A stretch of DNA of 64,000 nucleotides from Phenylobacterium sp. (GCF_024508875.1 NZ_JANINU010000001.1:1-64000); one strand, 5' to 3'. Positions 8,800 to 17,624 are shown, counted from the stretch's first letter. Numbers and translations: made by a program. Notes: generated from the letters alone by a model not told the origin.

Positions 8800-9920
8800 G
8801 CGGCCTGGGCGTCGTGGGTGTCGGACCCGAGGCTGACCTCGAAGTCCTGCAGGGTGTCGACGAGCTGCACCACATTCGCCGCCAACGGCTTGCCGCGCGG
8901 GAACTGGTAGCGCCAGTAGGTGGCGATGTGGCTGACGAGGCCGCAGCCGTCGCCGAGCGATAGGAACATCTCCGGCGACTTCAGCAGGAAGTCGCGGAAG
9001 GCCAGGGCGTTGCCCTCGACGGTGAGCTGCTGGAACACCTCGTCGTAGACGCCGAGGTGGTTCATCACCGACTTGACCTGACGCTCCATCTTGCCGCGCA
9101 GTCGGTTCTTGAGTGCTTCGAGCTCGTGCGCGGTCTCGGAATCGATGGGACCGATGACGCGCACCTTTCCCAGTTCGTTGAACACATCGCGGAGGTTTCC
9201 CCACAGCGTGTTGAGCACCCATTTGTAGTAGAGGAAGCCCTTCCAGGCGAAGATCCCCTCCTTGTAGTTCTCCTTCTCCAGCCTCAGCGTAAGGCGCAGC
9301 GGCTCGAGGCGTTCGTCGGTCTTGGCCGACAGCAGGGCCTCGACCAGGCGGGTGATGTTGTTCTCCTGCCCTTCGGCGTCGCGATAGGCGAGCTCGATCA
9401 GCTTGGCGATCTCGGAGCCCACGAAGCGCTGCATGCGGGCGAGGTCGGGCGCCGAGATCTCGAAGTGGCTGGGGCTGATGTCGAAGCCGCGGCGCTTCAT
9501 GTGCTCGCGCAGCAGGAATGGGTCGAGCGACGGCAGCTCGTCGATGGCCTCCAGGACCGCGACGTCGCGCGGGAAGTCGGGCGCCTCGCCGCGCAGTTCC
9601 TCGAAAGCGTCCAGCCAGCCTCGTTCGGACACGAAGACCGAGCGGCCGCCGAGGCCGAGGTCGGAGCGCTCGAACGGGATGATCAGCTTGGTGGCGGTGT
9701 AGCGGATGCGGTCGAACGCCTCGCGCTCCTGGTCGCGCAGCCGGTGGCGGACGATCACCGCGCCGTTGAGGCTGGAGGCGACGAAGAACGGCGAGGCCTC
9801 GTGCTCGGGGTTGCTCGCGTTGCGCGCGGCGAGGGCGGCCAGGTTCAGGACGCGGCTGGTCGACGCGGTCTTCTCCAGGCCGCGGAGGCTGCGATAGGTG
9901 CGGTCTGAGCCCTTGCCCAC
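8796..9920 (-). CDS. Conserved hypothetical protein, 374 residues
   Basis: I do not recognise this protein. It is soluble, largely helical and charged, with no signal peptide or membrane segment. Notable stretches are FFVASSLNGAVIVRHRLRDQ near residue 45, an aromatic core (FAWKGFLYYKWVLNTLWGN) near residue 230, and a coiled-coil-like region around LEALKNRLRGKMERQVKSV. The start appears to be GTG. The next 290 bp upstream hold no gene. It is convergent with the HWE kinase at 7468-8799 and so is not in its operon. Normal codon use and length argue for a real gene, probably lineage-restricted. Confidence 0.75.
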   Translation of the reverse strand: MGKGSDRTYRSLRGLEKTASTSRVLNLAALAARNASNPEHEASPFFVASSLNGAVIVRHRLRDQEREAFDRIRYTATKLIIPFERSDLGLGGRSVFVSERGWLDAFEELRGEAPDFPRDVAVLEAIDELPSLDPFLLREHMKRRGFDISPSHFEISAPDLARMQRFVGSEIAKLIELAYRDAEGQENNITRLVEALLSAKTDERLEPLRLTLRLEKENYKEGIFAWKGFLYYKWVLNTLWGNLRDVFNELGKVRVIGPIDSETAHELEALKNRLRGKMERQVKSVMNHLGVYDEVFQQLTVEGNALAFRDFLLKSPEMFLSLGDGCGLVSHIATYWRYQFPRGKPLAANVVQLVDTLQDFEVSLGSDTHDAQAA

Positions 9921-10213
9921 GTTCCCAAATCCCGATGCGTGAAGCGGCAGGACGGGGAGGGCCGCTTCGTCGCGAGAGCTAGATCGTGCTGTGCAACTGT
10001 TAACCAGCCTCAGATGATTCCAGCCGCGGCCTTAGTCTCCGCGCGCGCAGGCGAGAATCGCCTACCCATTTTGGGGGTCTCGGGCCTCGGACGCCGCTTC
10101 GCGCACCTGTTTGACGTACCGTCGTTATCTATCGGTTGCGACACGCGCCGGCCTTGCGCGCGCCATGGTTCGCGAACAGTTTGCCTCCAGTCGTGTTGCG
10201 GGGATCGAGGGCG

Positions 10214-11122
10214 ATGCAGGTCGGGGGCGTTTGGGCCTTGGCGGCGGGCGTGTGGCTGGCGGGCGCCGGCGTGTCCTGGGGCCAGAACGCGCCGCCCACG
10301 ACCTATCCGCCGTCGATGGACCGGGAGCCGCTGCTGACCTGGCTGCAGCGCGAGACCGACATCCAACCGGACAAGGTGGTGGCGGTGACGCCCCAGGCCG
10401 TGACGTCGGTGATGTCGACCTTTCCCGCCGCGCCGGGGCAGAGTCCCCGCGTGGTGATCCGGGCCGAGGCCCTAAGTCCGGAGACGGTCGCCCATACCGG
10501 CGCGCTGTCGTGGCACGTGTCGATGAACGCCGACTGCGAGAGCCACAAGGTGCGGCTGGGCGAGACCACGGGCTATGCCGAGCGGAACCTGCTGGGCGAG
10601 CGCAAGCTGCTGCGCGCGGCCGAGAACGACTGGCGCACGCCCGACGACGGGACGGCGCTGGAGGCGGCGTGGCGGGCGGCCTGCCGCGCGGACTTCCGCG
10701 GGCCGTTCCAGGCAGCCGATGCGCAGCCGGCGGTGGGGACGCCTCAGGCCCCCGTCGCCCCGGTGCGCGAGCCGCCGCCGCCCCGGCCGGTGGACGCGAA
10801 GGCCGCGGCGGCCAAGCCGGTTCCGTCCAAGCCCGCACCGTCGCCCACGCCCAGGGCCACCCCGGCGGGACCCGCCGCAGGGGCCCTGGCGGTGCAGGTC
10901 GGGGCGACGCCGTCGGAGGCGGAGGCGAGCAGCCTTTTGGCGTCGCTGCGGCCGAAGCTGGGCGGGCGTCGAGCCTGGATCGAGACCGCGCAGGTGGGCG
11001 GCAAGACCTGGCGGCGCGTGCTGGTGGGCGGCTTCACCGACGGCGGCGAGGCGTCCCGGTTCTGCGCCGACCTGAAGGCGGCGGGGCGCGCCTGTTTCGT
11101 GCGGCCCGCGCGCACCGGCTGA
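10214..11122 (+). CDS. SPOR-domain secreted protein
   Basis: A 302-residue exported protein. The signal peptide (MQVGGVWALAAGVWLAGAGV) is followed by a globular region of about 150 residues, a Pro/Ala/Lys linker, and a C-terminal SPOR-like domain from about residue 225 (ALAVQVGATPSEAEASSLL to AGRACFVRP). SPOR domains bind denuded septal peptidoglycan, so a cell-division or envelope role is inferred. An upstream in-frame ATG at 10136 exists, but the ATG at 10214 is preceded by GAGGGCG and starts a good signal peptide. The 293 bp upstream hold no gene. Confidence 0.8.
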   Translation: MQVGGVWALAAGVWLAGAGVSWGQNAPPTTYPPSMDREPLLTWLQRETDIQPDKVVAVTPQAVTSVMSTFPAAPGQSPRVVIRAEALSPETVAHTGALSWHVSMNADCESHKVRLGETTGYAERNLLGERKLLRAAENDWRTPDDGTALEAAWRAACRADFRGPFQAADAQPAVGTPQAPVAPVREPPPPRPVDAKAAAAKPVPSKPAPSPTPRATPAGPAAGALAVQVGATPSEAEASSLLASLRPKLGGRRAWIETAQVGGKTWRRVLVGGFTDGGEASRFCADLKAAGRACFVRPARTG

Positions 11123-11236
11123 TCCCTTGGCGCCTTTCCCCTCCGAATGGGGGCGATCAAGGGCGACAGGGAGACTCTATCTCTCTGGTCTTGTACCTCT
11201 TTGCCCCGCCGGCGCCCGACTTCGGCGCGCCGCGCT

Positions 11237-11389
11237 CTAGGCGCGCCGGCCGGTCAGCAGGCGTACGACCAGCACCAGCAGGCAGCCTGCAAACAGCACG
11301 CCCGCGATGAAGCGGGCGGCGTCTACCAGGAAGCCCAGGACGGCGAGGCCGATCATCGCGGCCAGCAGGATGGCGATCCACTTTCCCAT
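11237..11389 (-). CDS. Small two-helix membrane protein, 50 residues
   Basis: A short reading frame encoding MGKWIAILLAAMIG, a second hydrophobic segment (AGVLFAGCLLVLVVRLL) and a basic tail (TGRRA). The hydrophobic pattern, the positive C terminus and the lack of an overlapping gene support it as a small inner-membrane protein. The ribosome site is weak (GTGAAGCTC). It is convergent with the SPOR gene and divergent from the spanin-like pair. No function can be assigned. Confidence 0.5.
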   Translation of the reverse strand: MGKWIAILLAAMIGLAVLGFLVDAARFIAGVLFAGCLLVLVVRLLTGRRA

Positions 11390-11592
11390 GAGCTTCACAA
11401 TGGACGGCGCGGCGGGATGTTCCAGTCCTGCCTTGAAACAGCCTCATCAAGTCATGAATTACTCACGAAAGGCTGTGCTATAGTATTTGGACGATCCGGC
11501 CACGCGGGGACGCGGCTCGGGTCCTATCAGCCGTGAAATGGCCACAGCGAGGCTGCCCAAGTGGTGGGGGCTGCCGAGCTTGAGGACGGAGC

Positions 11593-11958
11593 ATGCTGGC
11601 AGGACTGAGACAGATCCTCTTCAACCCGCTGATCGCGGCGGTCGCCCTCGCGTCGACCATCGCCCTGGCCGTCGCGCTGGGCGTCCTGTCGAATGGGTGG
11701 AACGCCGAGCGGGCGCGCTACGAAGCGCGTATCGCCGAACTGACACACGCGTCCGAGAAGGCCGAGGCCAGCTTCCGCATGGAACTGGCGTCCTGCCAGG
11801 CGGCGGGCGCCGCGCGGCAGACGCCAGAGCAGCGCGTCGCCGCCGCGGACGCGCCCCCCGGCGCGCGCCGGCTGCTGGAGCAGGGGCCGGAGGGCATCGA
11901 CGCGTGCGCCCGCATGGAGAGCGCGGACCAGGCCGTGCTGTCGAACCTGAAGAAATGA
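11593..11958 (+). CDS. Spanin-like inner-membrane protein (Rz-type)
   Basis: A 121-residue protein with one N-terminal membrane anchor (LIAAVALASTIALAVALGVL) followed by a charged, helical periplasmic region (WNAERARYEARIAELTHASE) typical of i-spanins such as Rz. Its stop overlaps the start of the next gene as ATGA. The following gene encodes a small proline-rich lipoprotein, the usual form of an o-spanin (Rz1), so the pair has the architecture of a phage envelope-fusion module. No holin-endolysin pair or other phage genes surround it. Spanins diverge strongly in sequence, so this assignment rests on topology and order and is an inference. Confidence 0.6.
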   Translation: MLAGLRQILFNPLIAAVALASTIALAVALGVLSNGWNAERARYEARIAELTHASEKAEASFRMELASCQAAGAARQTPEQRVAAADAPPGARRLLEQGPEGIDACARMESADQAVLSNLKK

Positions 11959-12305
11959 GCCGGATGAGACGAAGAGGGGCCGTGCTGGCCGCGGGCGCCG
12001 TGGCGATGGCCCTGGCGGGATGCCAGACGCTGCGCCGGGAAAAGCCGAAGCCGGTCCCGCCGCCAGTCCCCCCGCCGGTGATCGTGCTGCCGAAGCCGCC
12101 ACCACCTCCGCCGCCGCCGCCCCCGCCGCCGGCGAAGAGCTGCGTACCGCGTTCGCTCGGCCCGCCGCCGCGGTATCCCGACAGCGACGCGGCGTTGCGC
12201 AACGCGCCCGGCGCCGCCGACCGCTACCAGTTGATGGCGGCCGGGCGGATCCTGCGCCAGGAACGGCTGGAGGACCTGGAGCGGGTGGTGGCGGGCTGCC
12301 GCTAG
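11955..12305 (+). CDS. Proline-rich lipoprotein, Rz1/o-spanin-like
   Basis: A 116-residue predicted lipoprotein with lipobox ALAGC (C23), a basic n-region (MSRMRRRG) and a long proline-rich segment at about residues 30-60 that includes 12 consecutive prolines. A short C-terminal domain with conserved-looking CVPRSLGPPPRYPD follows. It overlaps the upstream spanin-like gene by 4 bp (ATGA), implying translational coupling. It could be the outer-membrane partner of a two-component spanin or an unrelated envelope lipoprotein. The DNA of the poly-proline tract is a CCN microsatellite and may vary in length. Confidence 0.6.
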   Translation: MSRMRRRGAVLAAGAVAMALAGCQTLRREKPKPVPPPVPPPVIVLPKPPPPPPPPPPPPAKSCVPRSLGPPPRYPDSDAALRNAPGAADRYQLMAAGRILRQERLEDLERVVAGCR

Positions 12306-13207
12306 ACCGCGATGCCTACGGTCACCGTGCCCGTGTAGCCGGCCGAGGGACTGCCCGTGAGCGCCGGCGTCATGGCCGCGACCTGGGCCGAGGTGTTGTC
12401 GCCGAAGACGTTGTCGCTGGACGTGCTGGTCTGGGTGAAGCGCGAGGCGCTCTGACCATAGCCCCCGGCCGCGTAGACGGCGGTGCAGGCCGCTGCGGGC
12501 ATGGCGAACTGCGAGACCAGCAGTCGGTTGGAATAGTTCGTCGCCGTACTCAGCGAGCGGTAGACCTCGAAGTGGATGTGCGGGTAGCGGCCGGCGTAGC
12601 AGCCCGGGAAGATCGTGGTGAAGGTGGCCTGGCCGTTGGTATTGGTCGCCTGCACGCCGCGCAGGTAGTTCTGCTGCGGCAGGTCGTAGATCGAATAGAG
12701 TCCGCTCGCGTCGCAGTGCCAGATGTAGATGGCGTAGTCGGCGAGCGCCGCGCACGAGGCGTTGCTGTTCTGCAGGTTGATGGTCAGGGCCAGCGGCACG
12801 CCCGCCGCCGCGCCCGAGAGGCCGGCGAAGCTGGACCGGATGTCGCTGCGCACCACGCCGCTGGTGTTGAGGATGTTGGAGAGGACGCCGTTGGCCATGT
12901 TGGAGCCATCGGCGGGGTAGGGGCCGTTGGTCTCGGTGGGGGCGTTCACGCAGGCCGAGCTGCCACTCGTGCCGGTCCCGGTCGTACCCGTGCCGGTGGT
13001 TCCCGTGCCGGTCGTGGCGGTGGTCGTCGCCGTGCCCGACGAGGTCGTCGAGGACGTGCCGGAATCGCGGCCGCCGCCGCAGGCGTTGAGGAGCATCGCG
13101 CCGCCGCCGACCGCCATCAGGCCCAGCATCCGCCGACGCGCGAGCATCTGGCGCTCCAGCGCCTCCAGGTCGAAGACAAGGCCCCGGTCGTGATCGTCGT
13201 CGTGCAT
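12302..13207 (-). CDS. Intradiol ring-cleavage dioxygenase-like lipoprotein
   Basis: A 301-residue protein related to protocatechuate/catechol intradiol dioxygenases. It has a 25-residue cytoplasmic extension, a twin-arginine-like signal (RRRMLGLMAVGGG) and a lipobox LLNAC (C43). About 35 residues of Thr/Gly/Ser linker come next. The beta-sandwich shows ETNGPYP, IWHCDASGLYSIY and FPGCYAGRYPHIHFEVY, which contain candidate Fe(III) ligands (two Tyr, then H-x-H). Bacterial secreted members are poorly characterised; the substrate is unknown. The 3' end overlaps the convergent lipoprotein by 4 bp. A TonB receptor lies upstream on the same strand but is separated by a terminator. Confidence 0.82.
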   Translation of the reverse strand: MHDDDHDRGLVFDLEALERQMLARRRMLGLMAVGGGAMLLNACGGGRDSGTSSTTSSGTATTTATTGTGTTGTGTTGTGTSGSSACVNAPTETNGPYPADGSNMANGVLSNILNTSGVVRSDIRSSFAGLSGAAAGVPLALTINLQNSNASCAALADYAIYIWHCDASGLYSIYDLPQQNYLRGVQATNTNGQATFTTIFPGCYAGRYPHIHFEVYRSLSTATNYSNRLLVSQFAMPAAACTAVYAAGGYGQSASRFTQTSTSSDNVFGDNTSAQVAAMTPALTGSPSAGYTGTVTVGIAV

Positions 13208-13308
13208 GCGTCCCTCGATTGCTGCGATGCGATGAGGGACGCGTAGGCGCCCGGCGGGGCGGTCATGTTGCAGCGCTGTTACGTGACTGTTTCAGCCGAC
13301 CGCCACAG

Positions 13309-13338
13309 CAAAACGCCCCGGCGGTGAGGCCGGGGCGT
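13309..13338 (-). terminator. Rho-independent terminator after the TonB receptor
   Basis: Read on the minus strand, a perfect 10-bp stem ACGCCCCGGC / GCCGGGGCGT with a 6-nt loop is followed by TTTTGC. It begins 28 bp beyond the receptor stop codon and separates that gene from the dioxygenase gene. Confidence 0.85.
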
Positions 13339-13365
13339 GCGCTGGTTCTGGCCTTAAGCGACGGA

Positions 13366-15903
13366 TCAGAAGCGGTGCTGCAGTTCCACGCCGTAGGTGC
13401 GCGGGGCGATGTAGGACACCGTCTGGTTCACGAAGCCGGTGTTGGGGCCCGTGGTGATCCGGGTCGCGCTCACCCCGGCGGAGCCGCGGGAGTCGAACAC
13501 GTTCTTCACGTAGCCGATCAGCGTCCACTTATCGTCCTTGTCGTTGAACAACAGGCGGGCGTCGACCTGATCGTAGGCCTTCACGCGGTTATAGTAGCGG
13601 TTGAAGATCGAGTAGTAGGTCGCGTCCCGCCAGACGTAGGTCAGCGAGGCCGACAGGTTCCCCGGTTCGAGCTGCCAGGTGTAGTTGCCGTTGACCGTGA
13701 AGCGGTGCGGCGTGGAGGAGGGCAGCTTGGCGCCCTTCAAGTCCTGGTTCAGCGAGGCGGTTGGGTTGGCGAGCGCCGCGGCAGTGTTGCCGGACAGCAC
13801 CGAGCCCGGCTGGATGCCGCGCGGGTCCTCCGAGTCGCTGAAGCAGCACGCCTTGCGCAGCTCTGCGTTCAGGTAGGAGTAGTTGGCCAGGATCTGCAGG
13901 TTGTCGATCGGCTGCCAGATCGTCTCCAGCTCGAAGCCGATGACGCGGGCCTTGGGCAGGTTGAAGAACGACGAGACGTTGGTGTTCGTCACCGGGTTCA
14001 GGCCCGAGATCGGGATCTGGATGTCCTGGTAGTCGTAGTAGAACGCCGAGGCGTTGGCCTGGAAGCGGCCGCCGAAGGTGCGCTTGGCGCCGACTTCGTA
14101 GGCGTCGATGGTCTCCTTGTCGGTGCTGACGTTGGCCTGCAGCGTCGTGGTGCCCGAGTTGAAGCCGCCGGCCTTATAGCCCCGCGTGTACTTGGCGTAG
14201 ACCAGGGTGTCGGTGTCCGGCTTCCAGTCGACGCCCAGGGTGCCCGAGACGGCGCTCCAGCTCTCCCGCAGGCCGCGATGGCGCAGACCGGTGGTGGGGT
14301 CGGTGTAGGCCGCCAGGTAGACCGCCGGGTCGGTGCTCGTGCCCGGCGCGGCCACGGCGGTGACGTCGACCGCACGGCCGGTCACCCGCGAGATCGGGCA
14401 GGTCGAGGTGTAGAGGCAGAGAAGGCGGGCGCTCTCGAAGGACCGCTTCTTGTCGTAGGTGTAGCGCAGGCCGGCGGTCAGCTTGATCTCGTCCGTCGCC
14501 TGCCAATCGACCTGGCCGAAGGTGGCGTAGGATTCGCTCACGTTTTCGGACGAGCCGTAGGCGTAGCGGCGCTCCGGGTTCGGCGCCGCCGGCAGCAACT
14601 GGGTGGCCGGGTTCGTCGAGAACAGCGTCGGGTTCTCGAAGCCGGCGTTGTCGGCATAGCGCGCGTCGGAGAGCGTGTAGTTCGAGCCTTCGCGGAACTG
14701 GTAGAGGCCGATCAGCCACTGCACCGGGCCGTCGCCGGTGGAGGTGAAGTTCAGCTCGTTCGAGAACCACCAGACCTCTTCCTGGTACTGGTTGTTGCGG
14801 CGCGGATAGTAGAGCTGGCTGGTGACGCCCGGCAGGAAGAACGGCGCCTGCCGCGACGTGCCGTCAAGGTCGGTCTGGAGACGGTAGTCGTAGTAGGTCA
14901 TGCCGCCGATGTACTTCACGTCGACGCTGTCGAGGTGGAGCACCGTTTCGAGCGTGTAGGTGTTGCTCTCGAGGCTGATGTAGTTGCCGTCGTCGTTGTC
15001 GAAGCAGAACTGGCAGGTGTTGCCGGGCACCTGCGGGCTGAGGCCGAAGGCAGCGGCGTTGGGCGTGAGGCTGGCCTGGAAGGGCGTGGTCACGTCGCGC
15101 AGGCCGTAGATGGCCGTGGTGCGGCCGCCGGGGCCGCGGCCGAGGGTGTGCCACTCGGTGGTCGAGGCCTTCAGCCACCACTCCAGCTTCTCGTCGGCGA
15201 GGCTGCCGTCGAGCTGGCCTTCCACGGTCCATTGGGCGCCGCGGTTGCCCTCGTTCTTGCCGTTCGGGTTGAGGTTCTCGAAGGTCCCCTTGCCGATGTG
15301 GCTGTACGAGCCGGCCAGGCGGCCGCGGACCGTGCCGAACAGCGGGCCGGAGATGGCCGCTTCGCCGAGCGTGTTGTCGTAGTTGCCGTAGCCGGCGCGG
15401 ACCTCGGCGTAGAGGTCGTCGGTCGGGCGCTTCGACACGATGTTCAGGGCGCCGCCGATGGCGTTGCGGCCGTACAGCGTGCCCTGCGGGCCGCGCAGCG
15501 CCTCGGTCCGCTCGATGAAGAGCGAGGACTGGGCGAAGGCCGTCACCGACGAGGTGTAGAAGCCGTCGTTGTACATGGCCACGCCGCCCTCGGAGGAGCG
15601 GTTGTTCGTGAAACGACCGATGCCGCGCATGTTGATGCGGTCGTTGTTGGTCGAATAGGCGAGGCCCGGCGTGAAGTTCGTCAGGTCGGCCACCGAATTG
15701 ATGCCGACCAGTTCGCGCTTCTCGTCGGTGAAGGCCGACACGGCGACCGGCACGTCCTGCAGGGACTGCTCGCGCTTTTCCGCGGTGACCACCAGTTCTT
15801 CGATTTCGGCGACCTGTGCGTACGCCGCCGTAGAGACGGCCGCGCCGCCAATGACCGTCAGTGCGCAGGCGCACGACAGCAACATGCTCTTTCTGGAAGG
15901 CAT
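13366..15903 (-). CDS. TonB-dependent outer-membrane receptor
   Basis: An 845-residue receptor. A signal peptide ending in STAAYA is followed by a TonB-box-like IEELVVTAEKR, a plug domain (VPVAVSAFT, RGPQGTLYGRNAIGGALNIV) to about residue 150, and a 22-strand barrel ending in the aromatic C terminus (VELQHRF). The ATG at 15903 is preceded by GGGGGAAACAGGAA; longer in-frame starts lack a signal peptide at their N terminus. Sequences of this type are abundant in Caulobacter and sphingomonads and import siderophores, carbohydrates or aromatic compounds; the ligand here is unknown. The neighbouring dioxygenase-like lipoprotein hints at aromatic substrates, weakly. Confidence 0.93.
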   Translation of the reverse strand: MPSRKSMLLSCACALTVIGGAAVSTAAYAQVAEIEELVVTAEKREQSLQDVPVAVSAFTDEKRELVGINSVADLTNFTPGLAYSTNNDRINMRGIGRFTNNRSSEGGVAMYNDGFYTSSVTAFAQSSLFIERTEALRGPQGTLYGRNAIGGALNIVSKRPTDDLYAEVRAGYGNYDNTLGEAAISGPLFGTVRGRLAGSYSHIGKGTFENLNPNGKNEGNRGAQWTVEGQLDGSLADEKLEWWLKASTTEWHTLGRGPGGRTTAIYGLRDVTTPFQASLTPNAAAFGLSPQVPGNTCQFCFDNDDGNYISLESNTYTLETVLHLDSVDVKYIGGMTYYDYRLQTDLDGTSRQAPFFLPGVTSQLYYPRRNNQYQEEVWWFSNELNFTSTGDGPVQWLIGLYQFREGSNYTLSDARYADNAGFENPTLFSTNPATQLLPAAPNPERRYAYGSSENVSESYATFGQVDWQATDEIKLTAGLRYTYDKKRSFESARLLCLYTSTCPISRVTGRAVDVTAVAAPGTSTDPAVYLAAYTDPTTGLRHRGLRESWSAVSGTLGVDWKPDTDTLVYAKYTRGYKAGGFNSGTTTLQANVSTDKETIDAYEVGAKRTFGGRFQANASAFYYDYQDIQIPISGLNPVTNTNVSSFFNLPKARVIGFELETIWQPIDNLQILANYSYLNAELRKACCFSDSEDPRGIQPGSVLSGNTAAALANPTASLNQDLKGAKLPSSTPHRFTVNGNYTWQLEPGNLSASLTYVWRDATYYSIFNRYYNRVKAYDQVDARLLFNDKDDKWTLIGYVKNVFDSRGSAGVSATRITTGPNTGFVNQTVSYIAPRTYGVELQHRF

Positions 15904-16190
15904 TTCCTGTTTCCCCCAAGCCCGTTTTAAGCAGCGCCTTAGTGGCGCTTGGATTCGAATGTCCGGCATGGCGGACGCCACGTCAATAAGACCGCGCCGT
16001 ATACCGCCGGTTTTCGATCCGGGTGTCTTTCTGAAGCAACGGTTTGGAGAACGCGGTATGCCGGCGCGCCATGGCGCAGGTGCGCCACAGGGCTGCCGCA
16101 ACCCTGAACCGCCTCTGACGTTTCCGCTCATCGCCCCGTTCAGCCGCCGAGGGACAGGCTGGCGACTCCCGAGGAACGACGAGGTGAACC

Positions 16191-17624
16191 ATGACCCGCT
16201 TCGGATTGAAGGCCCGGCTGGCGGCGGCGGCCGCGCTGGCGCTGATACTGCAGGCCTGCGACGACCGCGGGGGGCGGGTCGATGCGCCCGAGCCGCCCTC
16301 GTTGGCCGATATGGCGGCGATGAGCGACCTGCCGTACGCGGAGCCGGCGCGCGTGGATTATCGCGAGCCTGCGCAGGGCTATGCCTGGGCGGAGCGGGCC
16401 TACGGGCTGCAGCGCGCCGTCTACGACACGCCGCCAGACTACGGTTTCGAATACGACGGGGCCGTCCCCCTGGCCTGGGAGACCGAAGACGACTGGGCGA
16501 TGTATGCCGAGCCGTGGGACGACGGATACCGCTATTACTATTACGAGCCGGGCGTGGAGTACCCGTACTTCGTCCGCGACGCGGACTACGGCTACGCCTA
16601 TGACGCCGGCGGGATTCTGGTGGCGGTCTTCGACGCCGGCGGCCGCTATCTGGCGCGGGACGACGTGCGCCGGTTCGCGCCGGTCGCGGGTCGCTACTGG
16701 GTGCGGGGTCACGAGCTGCGCGGCGCGTCGGCCCGTCGAGTGCGCGTGAGCGAGCAGGCCTGGCGGCAACGGGCGCCGCAGTTCATCCAGACCGCCGATC
16801 CGTGGATGCGCGCCGCGCGCGAGGACCGCCGTTGGCAGGCGTGGCGCGCGCACGACCAGGAGCGCGAGCTGCGCCGTTTCGCACGCGAGACCGAGCGTCG
16901 TGAGCACGCGGCGCGGGGCTGGCGTCAGCCGGATGGCGTCGAGCGGGTCGCCGGCCTATCGGCCTACGAAGGCTGGTCCCCGCGCCGGCAGCAGGACGAA
17001 TGGCGGCGGGAGGAGGGCCGCAACTGGCAACGCCAGCAGGCTGAGCTTCAGGCGCCGCAGCGTACGGTGTTCGCGTCGCAGCAGCGACAGGGGGACCTGC
17101 GGCGGGAGCCGCCGCTGCGCGAGGAACTGCGCCGACAGGGCGAGCGGCAGGCGCTGAGACAGGCGGAGGTCCGGCAACAGCAGCAGGCGCAGCGTGAGCA
17201 GACGCGGCGCGAGGGCGAGCAGCAACGGATGGCGCAAGCTCGCCAACAGCAGCAGGCCCAGCGGCAGCAGGCGGCCCAGCAGCAACAGTCCCAGCAGCAA
17301 CAGGCGCGGCGCGAACAGATGCGGCGGCAGGGCGAGCAGCAGCGGATGGCGCAAGCTCGCCAACAGCAGCAGGCCCAGCGGCAGCAGGCGGCCCAGCAGC
17401 AACAGTCCCAGCAGCAACAGGCGCGGCGCGAACAGATGCGGCGGCAGGGCGAGCAGCAGCGGATGGCGCAAGCTCGCCAACAGCAGCAGGCCCAGCGGCA
17501 GCAGATGGCCCAGCAGCAACAGGCCGCGCAGGCCCGCCCGCAGGCTCGGGCGGCCGAGCAGCGGGGTCAGCCGGCTTCAGCGCGGGAGCATGGCCCCGGC
17601 GGCGGACACGGCCGCAAGGACTGA
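16191..17624 (+). CDS. Gln/Arg-rich repeat lipoprotein
   Basis: A 477-residue lipoprotein (signal peptide with ILQAC, C23). Residues 45-150 are acidic and tyrosine-rich (YRYYYYEPG, DYGYAYDAGG). From about residue 190 the protein becomes a long, highly charged, probably helical region rich in Gln and Arg. It contains 2.6 near-identical 39-residue repeats (each starting GEQQRMAQARQQQQ) encoded by 117-bp direct repeats at 17214-17522. The tail is Gly/His-rich. No enzymatic domain is visible. It starts divergently from the TonB receptor with a 287-bp intergenic region. A structural or scaffold role in the envelope is an inference. Confidence 0.8.
   Translation: MTRFGLKARLAAAAALALILQACDDRGGRVDAPEPPSLADMAAMSDLPYAEPARVDYREPAQGYAWAERAYGLQRAVYDTPPDYGFEYDGAVPLAWETEDDWAMYAEPWDDGYRYYYYEPGVEYPYFVRDADYGYAYDAGGILVAVFDAGGRYLARDDVRRFAPVAGRYWVRGHELRGASARRVRVSEQAWRQRAPQFIQTADPWMRAAREDRRWQAWRAHDQERELRRFARETERREHAARGWRQPDGVERVAGLSAYEGWSPRRQQDEWRREEGRNWQRQQAELQAPQRTVFASQQRQGDLRREPPLREELRRQGERQALRQAEVRQQQQAQREQTRREGEQQRMAQARQQQQAQRQQAAQQQQSQQQQARREQMRRQGEQQRMAQARQQQQAQRQQAAQQQQSQQQQARREQMRRQGEQQRMAQARQQQQAQRQQMAQQQQAAQARPQARAAEQRGQPASAREHGPGGGHGRKD
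17214..17522 (+). repeat. 117-bp tandem repeat, about 2.6 copies
   Basis: Two complete 117-bp units (17214-17330 and 17331-17447) and a partial third (17448-17522) lie in frame inside the Gln-rich lipoprotein gene. Copies differ by only a few bases, which points to recent duplication. The unit is a multiple of three, so copy-number change preserves the frame. Confidence 0.9.

Noticed and set aside
13219-15930. A 903-codon open frame on the plus strand
   Set aside because: Antisense to the TonB receptor. The Val/Gly/Arg-rich composition has no recognisable motif, while the minus strand encodes a full receptor.
17214-17522. CRISPR array
   Set aside because: The repeats are 117 bp, contiguous and in frame within a coding gene, with no spacers and no cas genes.
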